Of a stretch of 34,452 nt of DNA, positions 1 to 8,321 are shown piece by piece. The DNA comes from Bacillota bacterium (lineage in GTDB: Bacteria > Bacillota > Sulfobacillia > Sulfobacillales > Sulfobacillaceae), in contig JAKBWA010000073.1 of assembly GCA_021841025.1 (NCBI GenBank), positions 1-34,452 on the forward strand. Reading direction: 5' to 3'. How positions within the stretch are numbered: position 1 is the first letter of the stretch; each line of letters opens with the position of its first letter. Both the position numbers and the translations under genes were made by a program. The notes beneath the pieces were generated by a model, which saw only the letters and a list, made by a program, of their open reading frames with translations, was not told the origin of the DNA and searched no databases.

Positions 1-105
1 GTGAATGGTGCGGCGAACATCCTACGCAAAAGTAACCACAGACTCGACTTTGAGCGAGTGGCTAGGGGGCTTTTGGCAAACCCCTTGCGAGTAAAGCTCA
101 TCTGA
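1..105 (+). CDS. tnpB: TnpB RNA-guided nuclease, C-terminal 34 codons (5' part outside window)
   Basis: Frame 1 is open from the first base to TGA at 103-105. It begins VNGAANILRKS, which matches the segment right after the last RuvC aspartate in TnpB proteins (D-x-N-x-A-x-N-I). The Asp itself would be the codon just before the window. TnpB is the guide-RNA-directed DNA endonuclease of IS200/IS605 elements and the ancestor of Cas12. The tail (FERVARGLLANPL) is followed at once by the element's right-end hairpin, which confirms gene and orientation. Whether the full gene is intact cannot be judged here. Confidence 0.82.
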   Translation: MNGAANILRKSNHRLDFERVARGLLANPLRVKLI

Positions 106-149
106 GTTCCTCGCAAGAATCCCCCGGTTTGAGCCGGGGGGAGTGTCAA
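60..149 (+). ncRNA. 3' part of the TnpB guide RNA (omega/reRNA) scaffold
   Basis: In characterised TnpB systems the guide RNA comes from the end of tnpB plus the right end of the element, and its guide is copied from the flanking DNA just beyond that end. Two stems are visible: CTTGCGAG (84-91) with CTCGCAAG (110-117), an 8-bp match around an 18-nt loop, and the 7-bp CCCCCGG/CCGGGGG hairpin at 121-140. By analogy the present guide would start near base 150, inside the permease 3' end. The 5' limit of the RNA is not visible and the start given is nominal. Confidence 0.6.
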
Positions 150-1567
150 GATTCTGCCTCAGAACTTGACGAGATTTTCTCGGCGCTCTCAAAGACGTGA
201 AGCGGGCCATCTTGGCTGCGAAAGGAAAATACGAGAGCGAGTACGAGAATGCCAATGGTTATTCCATCAATTTGGAATCCCATGACTTTAGGGGCCAGGA
301 CCCAAAACAGAACAAGAAGAGATAACAGCAATAACGACGTGAAATACGAAAGAACACGGAGAAGCCCGTGTCCATGGTCGTTCGCGTGGGGCCAATGACG
401 ATGATGGAGTTTGGATAGAAACCATGAGGCGCTTAAGCTGTCCAAGAAGAATTCCATCGTGAGAAAAAACCCGGCAGAAGATAAGACGAGCTGGAAAAGT
501 TGCTTGAGTGAAGGCAACCACAATTGCAAAGAGACAATGCTTAAAGTAAGCACCAGTGGCAAAATGATGGACCAATAAGGAACTTTTTGGCCATTCATAC
601 GTATGAAGGGGCGCGGCAAGAGCTGATCACGGCCGAGGGCAAATAGCACGCGGCTTAAGATATAGGTGGTGAGCCACAAAGAGCCGGCAGTAGACGCTAA
701 AATCGGCACCAAGATCAGCCAGTGGGCATCGGGAAATATACGAAAGGCCCAGGCACTAAGCGGATCGGCATTATAACCAATTTTTCCCGAAGGGGTTTCT
801 TGTAGGATCAAGGGAAACAGCACGGCATAAATGGCTAGAGCGAATAAGGCGCCAAAAATTCCCGAAAGCCCTGGATCTTTTTGTGGAGATACCGCTTCTT
901 CGGCAGCGTAACTATCGATTTCCCACCCATCCATAATGGTCGAGGCTATCACGGCAGCAAGCAGAATGTTGGTCCAGGGGGTGCTGGTATGGAATGATGC
1001 CTGGGGAGATAGGGTATGCAAGGCGGGGAAACGAATGAGGGCTGCTAGAATCAAGATGGCCAAAGATATGATTTCCACGCTTAAAAACAACTGGGTAAAC
1101 CGGGCTGTGGGTCTTGACCCCATAAGCAGCGGGATCATCGCGACGAAAACCCACATGGCACTAATCAGGAAGAGTTGCCAAGATGTGGGATGGCTATGCG
1201 GAAAGACAAGAACCCAACTATACTGGGCTTGTGGCATCACTATGGGGGGTAATGACACAAAATAGGCGACAATCACTACCATTGCCTGAAACCGGCCATA
1301 GGTGGCTCCCATCACTTGTCTTCCCCAGTGGTAGGACGCTCCTGCGTTGGGGAAGTGCTGATTAAGCAAGCGAAAAATAAAGGCACTGGCCAGAAGGGGC
1401 ACGGCAATGATGACAACGGCTAGCAAAACCTTGGAACCTGCCAGTTGAAGCATCACACCGCCCGCGGCAGCAATGCTAAAAAGAGGCCCGACACTGGAAA
1501 CAGAAAGTGAGGTTAGATCACTCAGTCGCAAAACTTGCTGAAATTTGGGAAATGGGCCAGGTTTCAA
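146..1567 (-). CDS. APC-family amino acid/polyamine permease
   Basis: A 473-residue, very hydrophobic protein with about 12 predicted membrane helices. The N-terminal helix-1 region (SSVGPLFSIAAAGG) and the PNAGASYHWGRQ segment near residue 75 match the first conserved blocks of the APC superfamily, which imports amino acids or amines with protons at the cytoplasmic membrane. Substrate cannot be assigned. Translation starts at a TTG; the minus strand has GGAGG about 10 nt upstream. The TGA stop (146-148) falls within the last bases of the neighbouring IS200/IS605 right end, so the final residues (EAES) may not be the ancestral C-terminus. Length is normal for the family, so function need not be lost. 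Confidence 0.8.
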   Translation of the reverse strand: MKPGPFPKFQQVLRLSDLTSLSVSSVGPLFSIAAAGGVMLQLAGSKVLLAVVIIAVPLLASAFIFRLLNQHFPNAGASYHWGRQVMGATYGRFQAMVVIVAYFVSLPPIVMPQAQYSWVLVFPHSHPTSWQLFLISAMWVFVAMIPLLMGSRPTARFTQLFLSVEIISLAILILAALIRFPALHTLSPQASFHTSTPWTNILLAAVIASTIMDGWEIDSYAAEEAVSPQKDPGLSGIFGALFALAIYAVLFPLILQETPSGKIGYNADPLSAWAFRIFPDAHWLILVPILASTAGSLWLTTYILSRVLFALGRDQLLPRPFIRMNGQKVPYWSIILPLVLTLSIVSLQLWLPSLKQLFQLVLSSAGFFLTMEFFLDSLSASWFLSKLHHRHWPHANDHGHGLLRVLSYFTSLLLLSLLVLFWVLAPKVMGFQIDGITIGILVLALVFSFRSQDGPLHVFESAEKISSSSEAES

Positions 1568-1716
1568 TGTTTACAATCCTCCAATTTATCATGTTAGTGA
1601 TCATAGCAGATCGTGTTTGATCCCGGGCTATAGTATTTTGAAAGTATAAGACGGATTGTTGCTCAAGGGTGGGGAAGTTTCATAAAATGAGATCGAATTC
1701 GAAGAGAGGCGAAGGT

Positions 1717-2166
1717 ATGCAAATTCGACCATATCGTCCACAGCAAGATTACCGTGCGATATTAAATGCACAATGCGACTTATATAAAATCAATTTTCCG
1801 CGATTTGTCTGTACGCCAGCGTTTTTGGCCGACCAGTCGCAACGTTTGCGTGCTGCGGCGCGTAGGCCATTTGAAAATGGAATTTTTGTGCTAGCGGATG
1901 AAACTGAGCTGGCGGGCTTCATCTGGGTAGCTTTGCGCATGGATTTGCAGGGAACTTACGGATCCATTGATCAGGTCTATTTGCGGGAGCCATATCGCAG
2001 GAAGGGCTATGGAGAACTATTAATGGAGGCAGCCCACGACTTTATTCGCAAGCAGGGAATTGCCGTTGCCCGGCTTTATGTAACTGCGGACAATGCCGAC
2101 GCCGTACATTTGTATGAACGGCAAGGCTATCACACGACGCGGTTGGAAATGGAGCGTATGCTGTAA
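1717..2166 (+). CDS. GNAT-family N-acetyltransferase
   Basis: A 149-residue protein with the GNAT acetyl-CoA-binding motif: an antiparallel strand ending in VYLREPYRRKGYGELLMEA gives the R/Q-x-x-G-x-G/A signature (RRKGYG), and a later strand/helix carries VHLYERQGY, typical of the C-terminal half. It transfers an acetyl group to an amine; the substrate (antibiotic, ribosomal protein or metabolite) is unknown. I chose ATG 1717 because AGAGG lies 8 nt upstream and the protein then begins MQIRPYRPQQD, a usual GNAT start. An in-frame ATG at 1687 would add 10 residues. It is monocistronic, followed by a terminator, and converges on the HtrA gene. Confidence 0.8.
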   Translation: MQIRPYRPQQDYRAILNAQCDLYKINFPRFVCTPAFLADQSQRLRAAARRPFENGIFVLADETELAGFIWVALRMDLQGTYGSIDQVYLREPYRRKGYGELLMEAAHDFIRKQGIAVARLYVTADNADAVHLYERQGYHTTRLEMERML

Positions 2167-2178
2167 AGAGAGAAAGGT

Positions 2179-2217
2179 ACGCCCCGGGAGTTCCCGGAGC
2201 GTGCTATTTTTATTTTT
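2179..2217 (+). terminator. Intrinsic terminator after the acetyltransferase
   Basis: ACGC-C-CCGGG, loop AGTT, CCCGG-A-GCGT form a 9-pair hairpin with one mismatch (2179-2202), followed by a U-rich run at 2206-2217. It lies between convergent genes; the minus-strand flank is only moderately U-rich, so it may also serve htrA. Confidence 0.75.
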
Positions 2218-3435
2218 CTAAAAGCTTGGAGTGGACGAGGGTGGAGTAATAGGGCCATTAGGTTCCTGACCAATGGTGACGGTTTTTGTTAGTGTTTTGC
2301 CCTGGTTATTAACGGTTATGGTGGCTGTTTGCCCAACTTTCATTTTGTCAATTAAGTTTTTCAGTTGGGTGTCACTCGTTACCGTCTGACCATTGACTTG
2401 AGTTATGATTTCGCCTGACCTTAAGCCCGCATTTTCTGCCGGACTATTGGGCTCTACGCTGACGATAACAACGCCGTGACTCGTGGCTAGCCCATCTTGA
2501 TGAGCGATGTTTTTGGTGTCGGTAACGATAAATACGCCTAACCAAGGTCGAATCACATGCCCATATTTTATAAGCTGCGGCAAGATTTGTTCCACTGTAG
2601 AGGTCGGGATTGCAAACCCGATGCCTTGCCCCTGGGTGGAAACGGCTGTGTTAATACCAACGACCTGTCCGGCCAAATTAAGTAAGGGCCCCCCGCTGTT
2701 TCCGGGATTTATGGCCGCGGAGGTTTGCAATAAATTCCGGTAGTGTCTATTGCCTATGGTCAACGGTCGGCCTTTGGCGCTAATCACGCCTTCGGTGACG
2801 GTATGGCTGAGATCGTAAGGATTGCCGATTGCCACAACCCAGCCACCAACTGGGGTTTGGTTAGAATTTCCTAGTACGAGATAGGGGACAGGTTTTGGAG
2901 CAGAAATTTTGAGTACGGCCAAGTCAGATGCATAATCCGTGCCAACCCGACTGGCAGTAAAGGCTTTGGAATATCCGGGAACATAAACTTGAATTTTGGT
3001 TGCACCATGGATGACATGATCATTGGTTAACAGATAGCCGCGGCTGTTGATAAAGAAACCAGATCCGATATCGGTTTGTACTGTGGATTGAGGCGTCACA
3101 GGCAACCCGTTGCCAAAAAGCGAACCGAAAAACTGATTGAAATAGGGAGAGGATGACAATGATGTTGACTGCGGTACGGTGGCGACAATCTTCACGACCG
3201 CGGGTCCATCTCGCTTAACGACATTGGCAATGGTATCAGGACCCAGAGGCAGCGTGGAAGGCGTGGCGGTGGCCACCGACGCATAAGGAGTTTTCACTTG
3301 GCGTGTCGATAGGGATAGGGCGGCACTTGCATTGGGATTCATCTGATTATAAGCAAATAGTCCTCCGCTCACGGCCCCGGCACCAACCGCAAAACCGATC
3401 ACAGCGGCGCTTATGGTACGCGTGATAGGGCGCAT
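2218..3435 (-). CDS. HtrA/DegP-like serine protease, membrane-anchored (S1C family with PDZ domain)
   Basis: 405 residues: a short basic N-terminus and one membrane segment (about residues 8-30), a low-complexity linker, a trypsin-like domain with the triad His140 (TNDHVI), Asp171 (SDLAVLKI) and Ser247 (GNSGGP), and one C-terminal PDZ domain (about 300-395). This is the layout of Bacillus HtrA/HtrB/YyxA, extracytoplasmic proteases that degrade misfolded exported proteins. ATG 3435 has GGAGG at good spacing on the minus strand. The product should face outward. In Bacillus such genes respond to secretion stress through CssRS; here a lone receiver gene is divergent and a GTTAC direct repeat lies between them, but no link is shown. 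Confidence 0.92.
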   Translation of the reverse strand: MRPITRTISAAVIGFAVGAGAVSGGLFAYNQMNPNASAALSLSTRQVKTPYASVATATPSTLPLGPDTIANVVKRDGPAVVKIVATVPQSTSLSSSPYFNQFFGSLFGNGLPVTPQSTVQTDIGSGFFINSRGYLLTNDHVIHGATKIQVYVPGYSKAFTASRVGTDYASDLAVLKISAPKPVPYLVLGNSNQTPVGGWVVAIGNPYDLSHTVTEGVISAKGRPLTIGNRHYRNLLQTSAAINPGNSGGPLLNLAGQVVGINTAVSTQGQGIGFAIPTSTVEQILPQLIKYGHVIRPWLGVFIVTDTKNIAHQDGLATSHGVVIVSVEPNSPAENAGLRSGEIITQVNGQTVTSDTQLKNLIDKMKVGQTATITVNNQGKTLTKTVTIGQEPNGPITPPSSTPSF

Positions 3436-3507
3436 GGGAATTCCTCCTTCATAATCTTTATAAAGAGTCCTTGCGATTTCTTTTCAACGATAGTCTATCC
3501 ACCACTT

Positions 3508-3523
3508 GTTACGAAACCGTTAC
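3508..3523. promoter_or_regulatory. Candidate response-regulator site: GTTAC direct repeat with 11-bp period
   Basis: GTTAC occurs at 3508-3512 and 3519-3523, one helical turn apart, inside TTGTTACGAAACCGTTACAA. Tandem half-sites at 11-bp spacing are typical of OmpR/PhoB-family regulators. It lies between the divergent htrA-like and receiver genes. Only two short copies are present, so chance cannot be excluded. Confidence 0.3.
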
Positions 3524-3623
3524 AATATCTGGAGTTTGATCGGGATTATCCCTGTTTTTAGCAGGATTTTTTGCAAACAACAGAGAAAGAAAGCGTCGGA
3601 AATTGAACGAAAGGAGAAACATT

Positions 3624-3977
3624 ATGAACGTTTGGATTATTGATGATAACGAGGATTTGCTGACCCTGTTGAAATTGGCGTTGGCGGATCTCAATTGGGA
3701 TCTTTACACATTTTCTTCTGGGAGCCAGGTGTTAAAGTCCTTGGCTCATAGCGAGGTGGCCCCGGATGTTGTCGCCATCGACTGGACATTGCCTGATTGG
3801 CCGGCGATTCCTTTGATGGAACACATTGTCCGCGAGTATCCGTCGGCACGACTGATTGTGATGTCGGGCGATTCGCGCGCTCAAGAGCGTGTGCCTAAGA
3901 ATGTTTACTGGTTGAGCAAACCTTTTCATCTCCAAGTTTTCCAGCAACTGATTCAGGATGTGGCCGCAAAGATTTAG
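3624..3977 (+). CDS. Stand-alone response-regulator receiver protein
   Basis: A 117-residue single REC domain with no output domain. Acidic pocket Asp7/Asp8 (IIDDNED), phospho-acceptor Asp53 (AIDWTLPD), Ser81 (VMSGDS) and Lys99 (LSKPF) are all present, so it should be phosphorylatable. ATG 3624 is preferred to the TTG at 3603 because AAAGGAG sits about 8 nt upstream and the protein then starts right at the first beta strand. It could be a phosphorelay intermediate of the Spo0F/CheY kind, but CheY and Spo0F both have a lysine and acidic pattern that this does not distinguish. It is divergent from the htrA-like gene. The partner kinase is unknown. Confidence 0.82.
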   Translation: MNVWIIDDNEDLLTLLKLALADLNWDLYTFSSGSQVLKSLAHSEVAPDVVAIDWTLPDWPAIPLMEHIVREYPSARLIVMSGDSRAQERVPKNVYWLSKPFHLQVFQQLIQDVAAKI

Positions 3978-4232
3978 CTCTATGGCCCTGAAAGCTTGCC
4001 ATTGTGGTGTGCTTATGGTAGGATACCCACGCATTAAAAATTTTGGTGGCTAATTTCTGAAATTTTGGTTACAATAGATGTGATGACTTCAGGAATTCCT
4101 TTTCCGGTAGCGAGTATCCTACCAAGTTCCGGACCGCCAAACTTAGATGTTACTCTCTTCGCGAGATAAATATGTGTTCTTCAATTGTTCCCAAAGTGGT
4201 TTTTTGAAATCTATGAATAATGGAGGCAGACA

Positions 4233-5189
4233 ATGGAGCGCGAACTGGCGCTAGAATTTGTGCGAGTGACTGAAGCTGCAGCCCTCGCTTCGGGCCGCTT
4301 AATTGGGCGTGGCGACAAAAACGGAGCAGACCAGCTGGCGGTTGATGCCATGCGATCCGTTTTGAAAAGCCTCAATATACGAGGTACTGTGGTCATTGGT
4401 GAAGGGGAAATGGATGAGGCGCCAATGCTCTATATTGGCGAAGAGGTTGGCACAGGTGAAGGTGCCGAGGTAGACATTGCCGTTGACCCCTTGGAAGGAA
4501 CCAATCTAGTGGCCAAGGGGATGCCAGGAGCTATAGCGGTGATGGCAGTTGCAGCCAAAGGACATCTTCTTCATGCGCCCGACATGTATATGGAAAAAAT
4601 CGTGACTGGATCTGCAGGGGTCGGTGTTATACACTTGGATGCGCCTATTGAAGAAAACCTTAGGTCCCTAGCCAAAGCTTCGCGTCGTGCTGTCAGCGAG
4701 TTGACTGTGGTGTTGCTTGATCGTGAACGCCACGAAGACAAGATTCGCCGTATTCAAGAAAGTGGTGCACGCGTCAAATTAATCTCGGATGGGGACATCA
4801 CCCCAGCGATCCAAGCTTGCCTACCACATTCCGGGGTTGATATGCTCTTGGGCAGCGGAGGAGCTCCTGAAGGTGTCATAACGGCTGTTGCTGTGAAAAG
4901 TTTAGGCGGTGTGATGCAAGGGCGTCTCATTCCGGAAGATGACGCGCAACTGGAGCGTCTGCGGAAGATGGGCGTGGCTAATAGTGATCATATTCTTAAT
5001 TTGGATGATTTAGTGCAAGGAGATGACGCGTTTTACGTCGCTACCGGCATTACCGGCGGAGACTTGCTGAAAAGCGTGCATTATGGACAAGAATACGCGA
5101 CGACCTATTCCGTCGCGATGCGTGCCCAAAGCGGAACTGTGCGTTACATTACAACCCGGCACCGAATGGAACGAATGGCGGCAAAATGA
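4233..5189 (+). CDS. glpX: Class II fructose-1,6-bisphosphatase GlpX
   Basis: A 318-residue protein, full length for GlpX. It has the metal-binding blocks of the class: GDKNGADQLAVDAM (28-40), IGEGEMDEAP (55-64) and the DPLEGT motif (85-90, preceded by Asp81 and Val84), followed by the GSGGAPEG loop in the second half. It hydrolyses fructose-1,6-bisphosphate to fructose-6-phosphate, the committed gluconeogenic step, and in autotrophs may also serve the Calvin cycle. ATG 4233 has GGAGG 7 nt upstream. The glpX-rho pair is conserved in Bacillus. The 255-bp upstream gap has a TACAAT (4070-4075) without a convincing -35. Confidence 0.93.
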   Translation: MERELALEFVRVTEAAALASGRLIGRGDKNGADQLAVDAMRSVLKSLNIRGTVVIGEGEMDEAPMLYIGEEVGTGEGAEVDIAVDPLEGTNLVAKGMPGAIAVMAVAAKGHLLHAPDMYMEKIVTGSAGVGVIHLDAPIEENLRSLAKASRRAVSELTVVLLDRERHEDKIRRIQESGARVKLISDGDITPAIQACLPHSGVDMLLGSGGAPEGVITAVAVKSLGGVMQGRLIPEDDAQLERLRKMGVANSDHILNLDDLVQGDDAFYVATGITGGDLLKSVHYGQEYATTYSVAMRAQSGTVRYITTRHRMERMAAK

Positions 5190-5228
5190 TGAGCCGTTCT
5201 TTATATAATGAGGAGGACAGACTGATTC

Positions 5229-7598
5229 ATGGTCGGTGAAGAAACTCAAGAGGGCAAGGTTAAAGAACAGAGCAAGTCCAGGCGTGGCAAAGGGTCACGC
5301 AGCAAGAAGGGCGAGGTGGCTTTAGAGACGACGACAACAACGATTCCATCTTCTTCGGGGCCCGAAGGGACAGCAGATGATGGAGAAGGCAAAACTGCGA
5401 AAAAGACAAAATCGACGAAACCTCGAAAGAAGAAGACAGAGGCCTTAAATTCTGGACCCGAGCCTGAGTCTTTAACCGCCCCAGATTCGGCGGCCGAAAG
5501 CGAAAAGAACGTGGTTCAGAGTGAACAAAAATCCGCAACGAGAACGAAATCCCGTTCCAAGCGCCCCACCACAACCCAAGCGGGAGCCGCCGAATCGACC
5601 TCCTCCCAAGAACCGGATGCATTGCCTGCTAAAGAAGAACCCAAGCCGAAAAAGCGTCCGTCACGGAAGAAAGCGGCTCGAGGTCAAGATGCTGTGAGTC
5701 CTGCAACAGATCACGAGCAACCCCAGGCGAGTCAGACTTCGGATAAAGCGTTGGATAAAACGCCGGCCCCAAGCGTAGAGGGTTCCCAACCGTCCCAAGA
5801 AAGTTCCGGTACCGTGCAAGACGCCCCCAAAACAGAGAAGAAGGAACATGGGAGAGCCAAAGGGAGTGTTTCCTCCCAAGCGGATTCTGAAGAACCTGGT
5901 GCCCAGGGTCAAGGGGCCAAAAAGCTTTCCGGGAATGATCGCCCGAAAACTTCAGAGAAGAATGCGGGAACGGGCCGTAAGAATGAAACGTCACCAGGAA
6001 CCGAGAACAGAGAAGGGGAGGTCCTTGCTGATCAACATGATCAGAAGGAGCAAACGGAGAAGGCGGACTCGTCAGTGCCTGGCAGTATTGCCAAGACCCA
6101 GGTGCCCGCACTTAGCGCTCCGCCAGTGATTATCAGTGAAAAGCCTTCTCGAATGGAGAATGAGAAGACAGCGCCCCAATCCGAGTCCTCACCCGCGCCA
6201 GCACCCAACGGGGCCGGGGCTAACGCTTCTCCTGGTGCGAAAGTGATTCCAGGACCAGGGCGTGACAATCGGGGCCGCAATGTGCCAGGGTCGCCAGCTT
6301 CTTCGCGTCGAGATTTGCCTAGACCTACCAGGGAAAATCAGCTCTCCATGGCGCAACTCGACGGGATGACGTTGTTGGATCTCTATAAATTGGCCCGTTC
6401 GTTAAACGTGGAAAATTTTCGTGCCTACCGTAAAGGAGAACTCATCTGGGAAATCCTCCGGGCGAGAACTTACAAGGATGGTTTTATCTTTGTTGAGGGA
6501 CTATTAGATGTGGTGGGAGATTACGGATTCTTGCGTCCCACCGATTTTCAGCGTTCTCGCGAAGATGTTTATGTATCGGCATCGCAAATTCGCCGGTTTG
6601 ATTTGCGTTCTGGAGATATGGTATCTGGTCAGGCGCGGCCTCCCAAAGACGGCGAAAGATATTTTGCCCTCTTGCGAGTGGAAGCTGTCAATCAGATGTC
6701 ACCGGAAAAAGCCTCGGAACGCCCCGATTTCGACGGTTTGACCCCAATTTTCCCCCAGCCTCGTTTCCATTTAGAGACCCAAAGGGACGATTTGGCTAGT
6801 CGTTTGGTAGACATAGTGGCTCCGATCGGCAAAGGACAGCGAGGATTGATCGTCGCTCCGCCCAAAGCCGGGAAAACGGTACTCCTCAAAAAACTGGCCA
6901 ATGCTATTGCCACAAATCATCCGGATACACACCTGATGGTTCTTCTGATTGACGAACGCCCCGAAGAAGTCACCGATATGCAGCGTTCTGTCAAAGCCGA
7001 AGTGGCCAGTTCCACTTTCGATGAGCCCCCAGAGGATCATATCCGCGTGGCGGAAATGGTATTGGAGAGAGCCAAACGGCTAGTGGAAATGGGACAAGAC
7101 GTCGTGATTTTTCTGGACTCTATTACCCGTTTGGCTCGGGCTTACAACTTGACCATTCCCGCTTCCGGACGTACATTGTCAGGAGGCATGGATCCTGCGG
7201 CACTACACAAACCGAAGAGATTTTTTGGTGCCGCCCGCAAAATGGAAGAAGGCGGAAGCTTGACCATTTTGGCCACGGCTCTTGTGGATACCGGATCCCG
7301 CATGGACGACGTTATTTATGAAGAGTTCAAAGGGACTGGCAACATGGAACTGCATCTTGACCGGAAGTTGGCGGAGCGCCGGACATTTCCTGCGGTGGAT
7401 ATTAAGCGCTCGGGGACACGCCGAGAAGACTTGCTGCTGTCGCCGGAGGAATTGGAAGTCGTATGGCTTCTGCGTAAAGCAACGCACAACCTAAAAGATA
7501 TAGAAGCCACCGAGTTGCTGCTGCAGAATTTACGCAGAACCAAGTCTAACCAGGAGTTTTTCCGCATGTTTGCGGCTACGCAAGGAGGATCCAATTAA
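5229..7598 (+). CDS. rho: Transcription termination factor Rho with long disordered N-terminal extension
   Basis: 789 residues, against about 420 for E. coli or Bacillus Rho. Residues 1 to about 373 are a low-complexity K/E/S/P/A/T-rich segment with no predicted fold. The normal protein starts near Met374: Rho_N helix bundle ([20 protein letters not shown]), cold-shock-like RNA-binding domain (GFLRPTD), then the RecA-like hexameric ATPase with Walker A PPKAGKT (544-550) and Walker [16 protein letters not shown], plus the SGGMDP and GTGNMEL loops. It terminates transcription by translocating on RNA. GAGGAGG precedes ATG 5229. It follows glpX by 39 nt, and its own stop touches the next start codon, so glpX-rho-regulator-kinase is probably one transcript. 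Confidence 0.96.
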   Translation: MVGEETQEGKVKEQSKSRRGKGSRSKKGEVALETTTTTIPSSSGPEGTADDGEGKTAKKTKSTKPRKKKTEALNSGPEPESLTAPDSAAESEKNVVQSEQKSATRTKSRSKRPTTTQAGAAESTSSQEPDALPAKEEPKPKKRPSRKKAARGQDAVSPATDHEQPQASQTSDKALDKTPAPSVEGSQPSQESSGTVQDAPKTEKKEHGRAKGSVSSQADSEEPGAQGQGAKKLSGNDRPKTSEKNAGTGRKNETSPGTENREGEVLADQHDQKEQTEKADSSVPGSIAKTQVPALSAPPVIISEKPSRMENEKTAPQSESSPAPAPNGAGANASPGAKVIPGPGRDNRGRNVPGSPASSRRDLPRPTRENQLSMAQLDGMTLLDLYKLARSLNVENFRAYRKGELIWEILRARTYKDGFIFVEGLLDVVGDYGFLRPTDFQRSREDVYVSASQIRRFDLRSGDMVSGQARPPKDGERYFALLRVEAVNQMSPEKASERPDFDGLTPIFPQPRFHLETQRDDLASRLVDIVAPIGKGQRGLIVAPPKAGKTVLLKKLANAIATNHPDTHLMVLLIDERPEEVTDMQRSVKAEVASSTFDEPPEDHIRVAEMVLERAKRLVEMGQDVVIFLDSITRLARAYNLTIPASGRTLSGGMDPAALHKPKRFFGAARKMEEGGSLTILATALVDTGSRMDDVIYEEFKGTGNMELHLDRKLAERRTFPAVDIKRSGTRREDLLLSPEELEVVWLLRKATHNLKDIEATELLLQNLRRTKSNQEFFRMFAATQGGSN

Positions 7599-8321
7599 GT
7601 GGATACGGGAGCCAGTGCCAAACCCGTGGTGCTGTTAGTGGATGACGAGGACCATATTCGCGAACTGTGCCGTCTCTATCTCGAAAGCTCTGGGTTTGAA
7701 ATAACTGAAGCTGAAGACGGGGGGAGTGCGCTCAAAAAGCTGGAACAGCAGCAAGTGGATTTGGTCGTGTTAGACATTATGCTCCCTGGAATTGACGGGT
7801 TTGAGGTCTTAAAAACGATCCGTTCCCGTCAGGTCTGGCTTCCTGTTGTGATGCTCACGGCTGTGGGGGATGAAGAAGATCGCATTGCTGGACTGGAACA
7901 GGGCGCGGATGACTATTTGATTAAACCCTTTAGCCCGAAAGAACTCGTGGCTAGGGTTAAAGCGGTTTTGCGCCGTGCTCAAAGTCCGGCAGCGCCCGAA
8001 GATATGGAAGTGATCCGATTCCCACATCTTATGGTTGACGCCTCCCAACATTTGGCCACGGCAGGCGGGGAAGAATTGACTTTAACCCCCAGAGAATTTG
8101 ACTTGCTATGGTTTCTGGCTTCTCATCCTCAGCAAGTGTTTAGCCGGGATCAGTTGCTGGATAGGGTATGGGGGTTTGACTTTGAAGGAGATGGACGGAC
8201 GGTGGATGTCCATATTACCCGCTTACGACAGAAATTGCTGAAAACCCCATCCGCATATCAGTATATTGAAACCATTTGGGGACAGGGATATCGCTTCAAA
8301 CCCCAGCGGCGTGATCAATAG
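7599..8321 (+). CDS. OmpR/PhoB-family response regulator
   Basis: 240 residues: N-terminal receiver with acidic pocket (VDDED), phospho-acceptor Asp59 (VLDIMLPG), Thr87 (MLTAVG) and Lys109 (LIKPFSP), then a winged-helix DNA-binding domain (LTLTPREFDLLWFLA to the GQGYRF end). The GTG start directly follows rho's TAA with no gap; the ribosome-binding site AAGGAGG lies inside the last codons of rho, so it is translationally coupled. The stop overlaps the kinase start (TAGTG). It is the cytoplasmic output partner of the kinase at 8321. Target genes and signal are unknown. This pair is not part of the usual glpX-rho-rpmE order. Confidence 0.93.
   Translation: MDTGASAKPVVLLVDDEDHIRELCRLYLESSGFEITEAEDGGSALKKLEQQQVDLVVLDIMLPGIDGFEVLKTIRSRQVWLPVVMLTAVGDEEDRIAGLEQGADDYLIKPFSPKELVARVKAVLRRAQSPAAPEDMEVIRFPHLMVDASQHLATAGGEELTLTPREFDLLWFLASHPQQVFSRDQLLDRVWGFDFEGDGRTVDVHITRLRQKLLKTPSAYQYIETIWGQGYRFKPQRRDQ

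Larger units (their letters stand above)
1..149 (+). mobile_element. Right end of an IS200/IS605 (TnpB-encoding) element, truncated by the window edge
   Basis: The first 149 bases hold the 3' end of a tnpB gene followed by the typical right end of this family. That end is a C-rich/G-rich hairpin (CCCCCGG at 121-127, loop 128-133, CCGGGGG at 134-140), then GAGTGTCAA at 141-149. IS200/IS605 elements end in subterminal hairpins, not inverted repeats, and insert without target duplication, so the hairpin plus TCAA is a sensible boundary. The left end and any tnpA lie outside the window. The element abuts the 3' end of the minus-strand permease gene. The exact boundary (base 149 against 148 or 150) is inferred. 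Confidence 0.8.

Noticed and set aside
22-255. Minus-strand frame opposite the TnpB end and the permease 3' end
   Set aside because: It spans the element boundary and the right-end hairpin, has no ribosome-binding site, and lies antisense to real genes.
5260-6280. Several long minus-strand frames inside rho
   Set aside because: They are shadows of the low-complexity lysine/glutamate/proline codons of the Rho extension, which avoid stops on the other strand.
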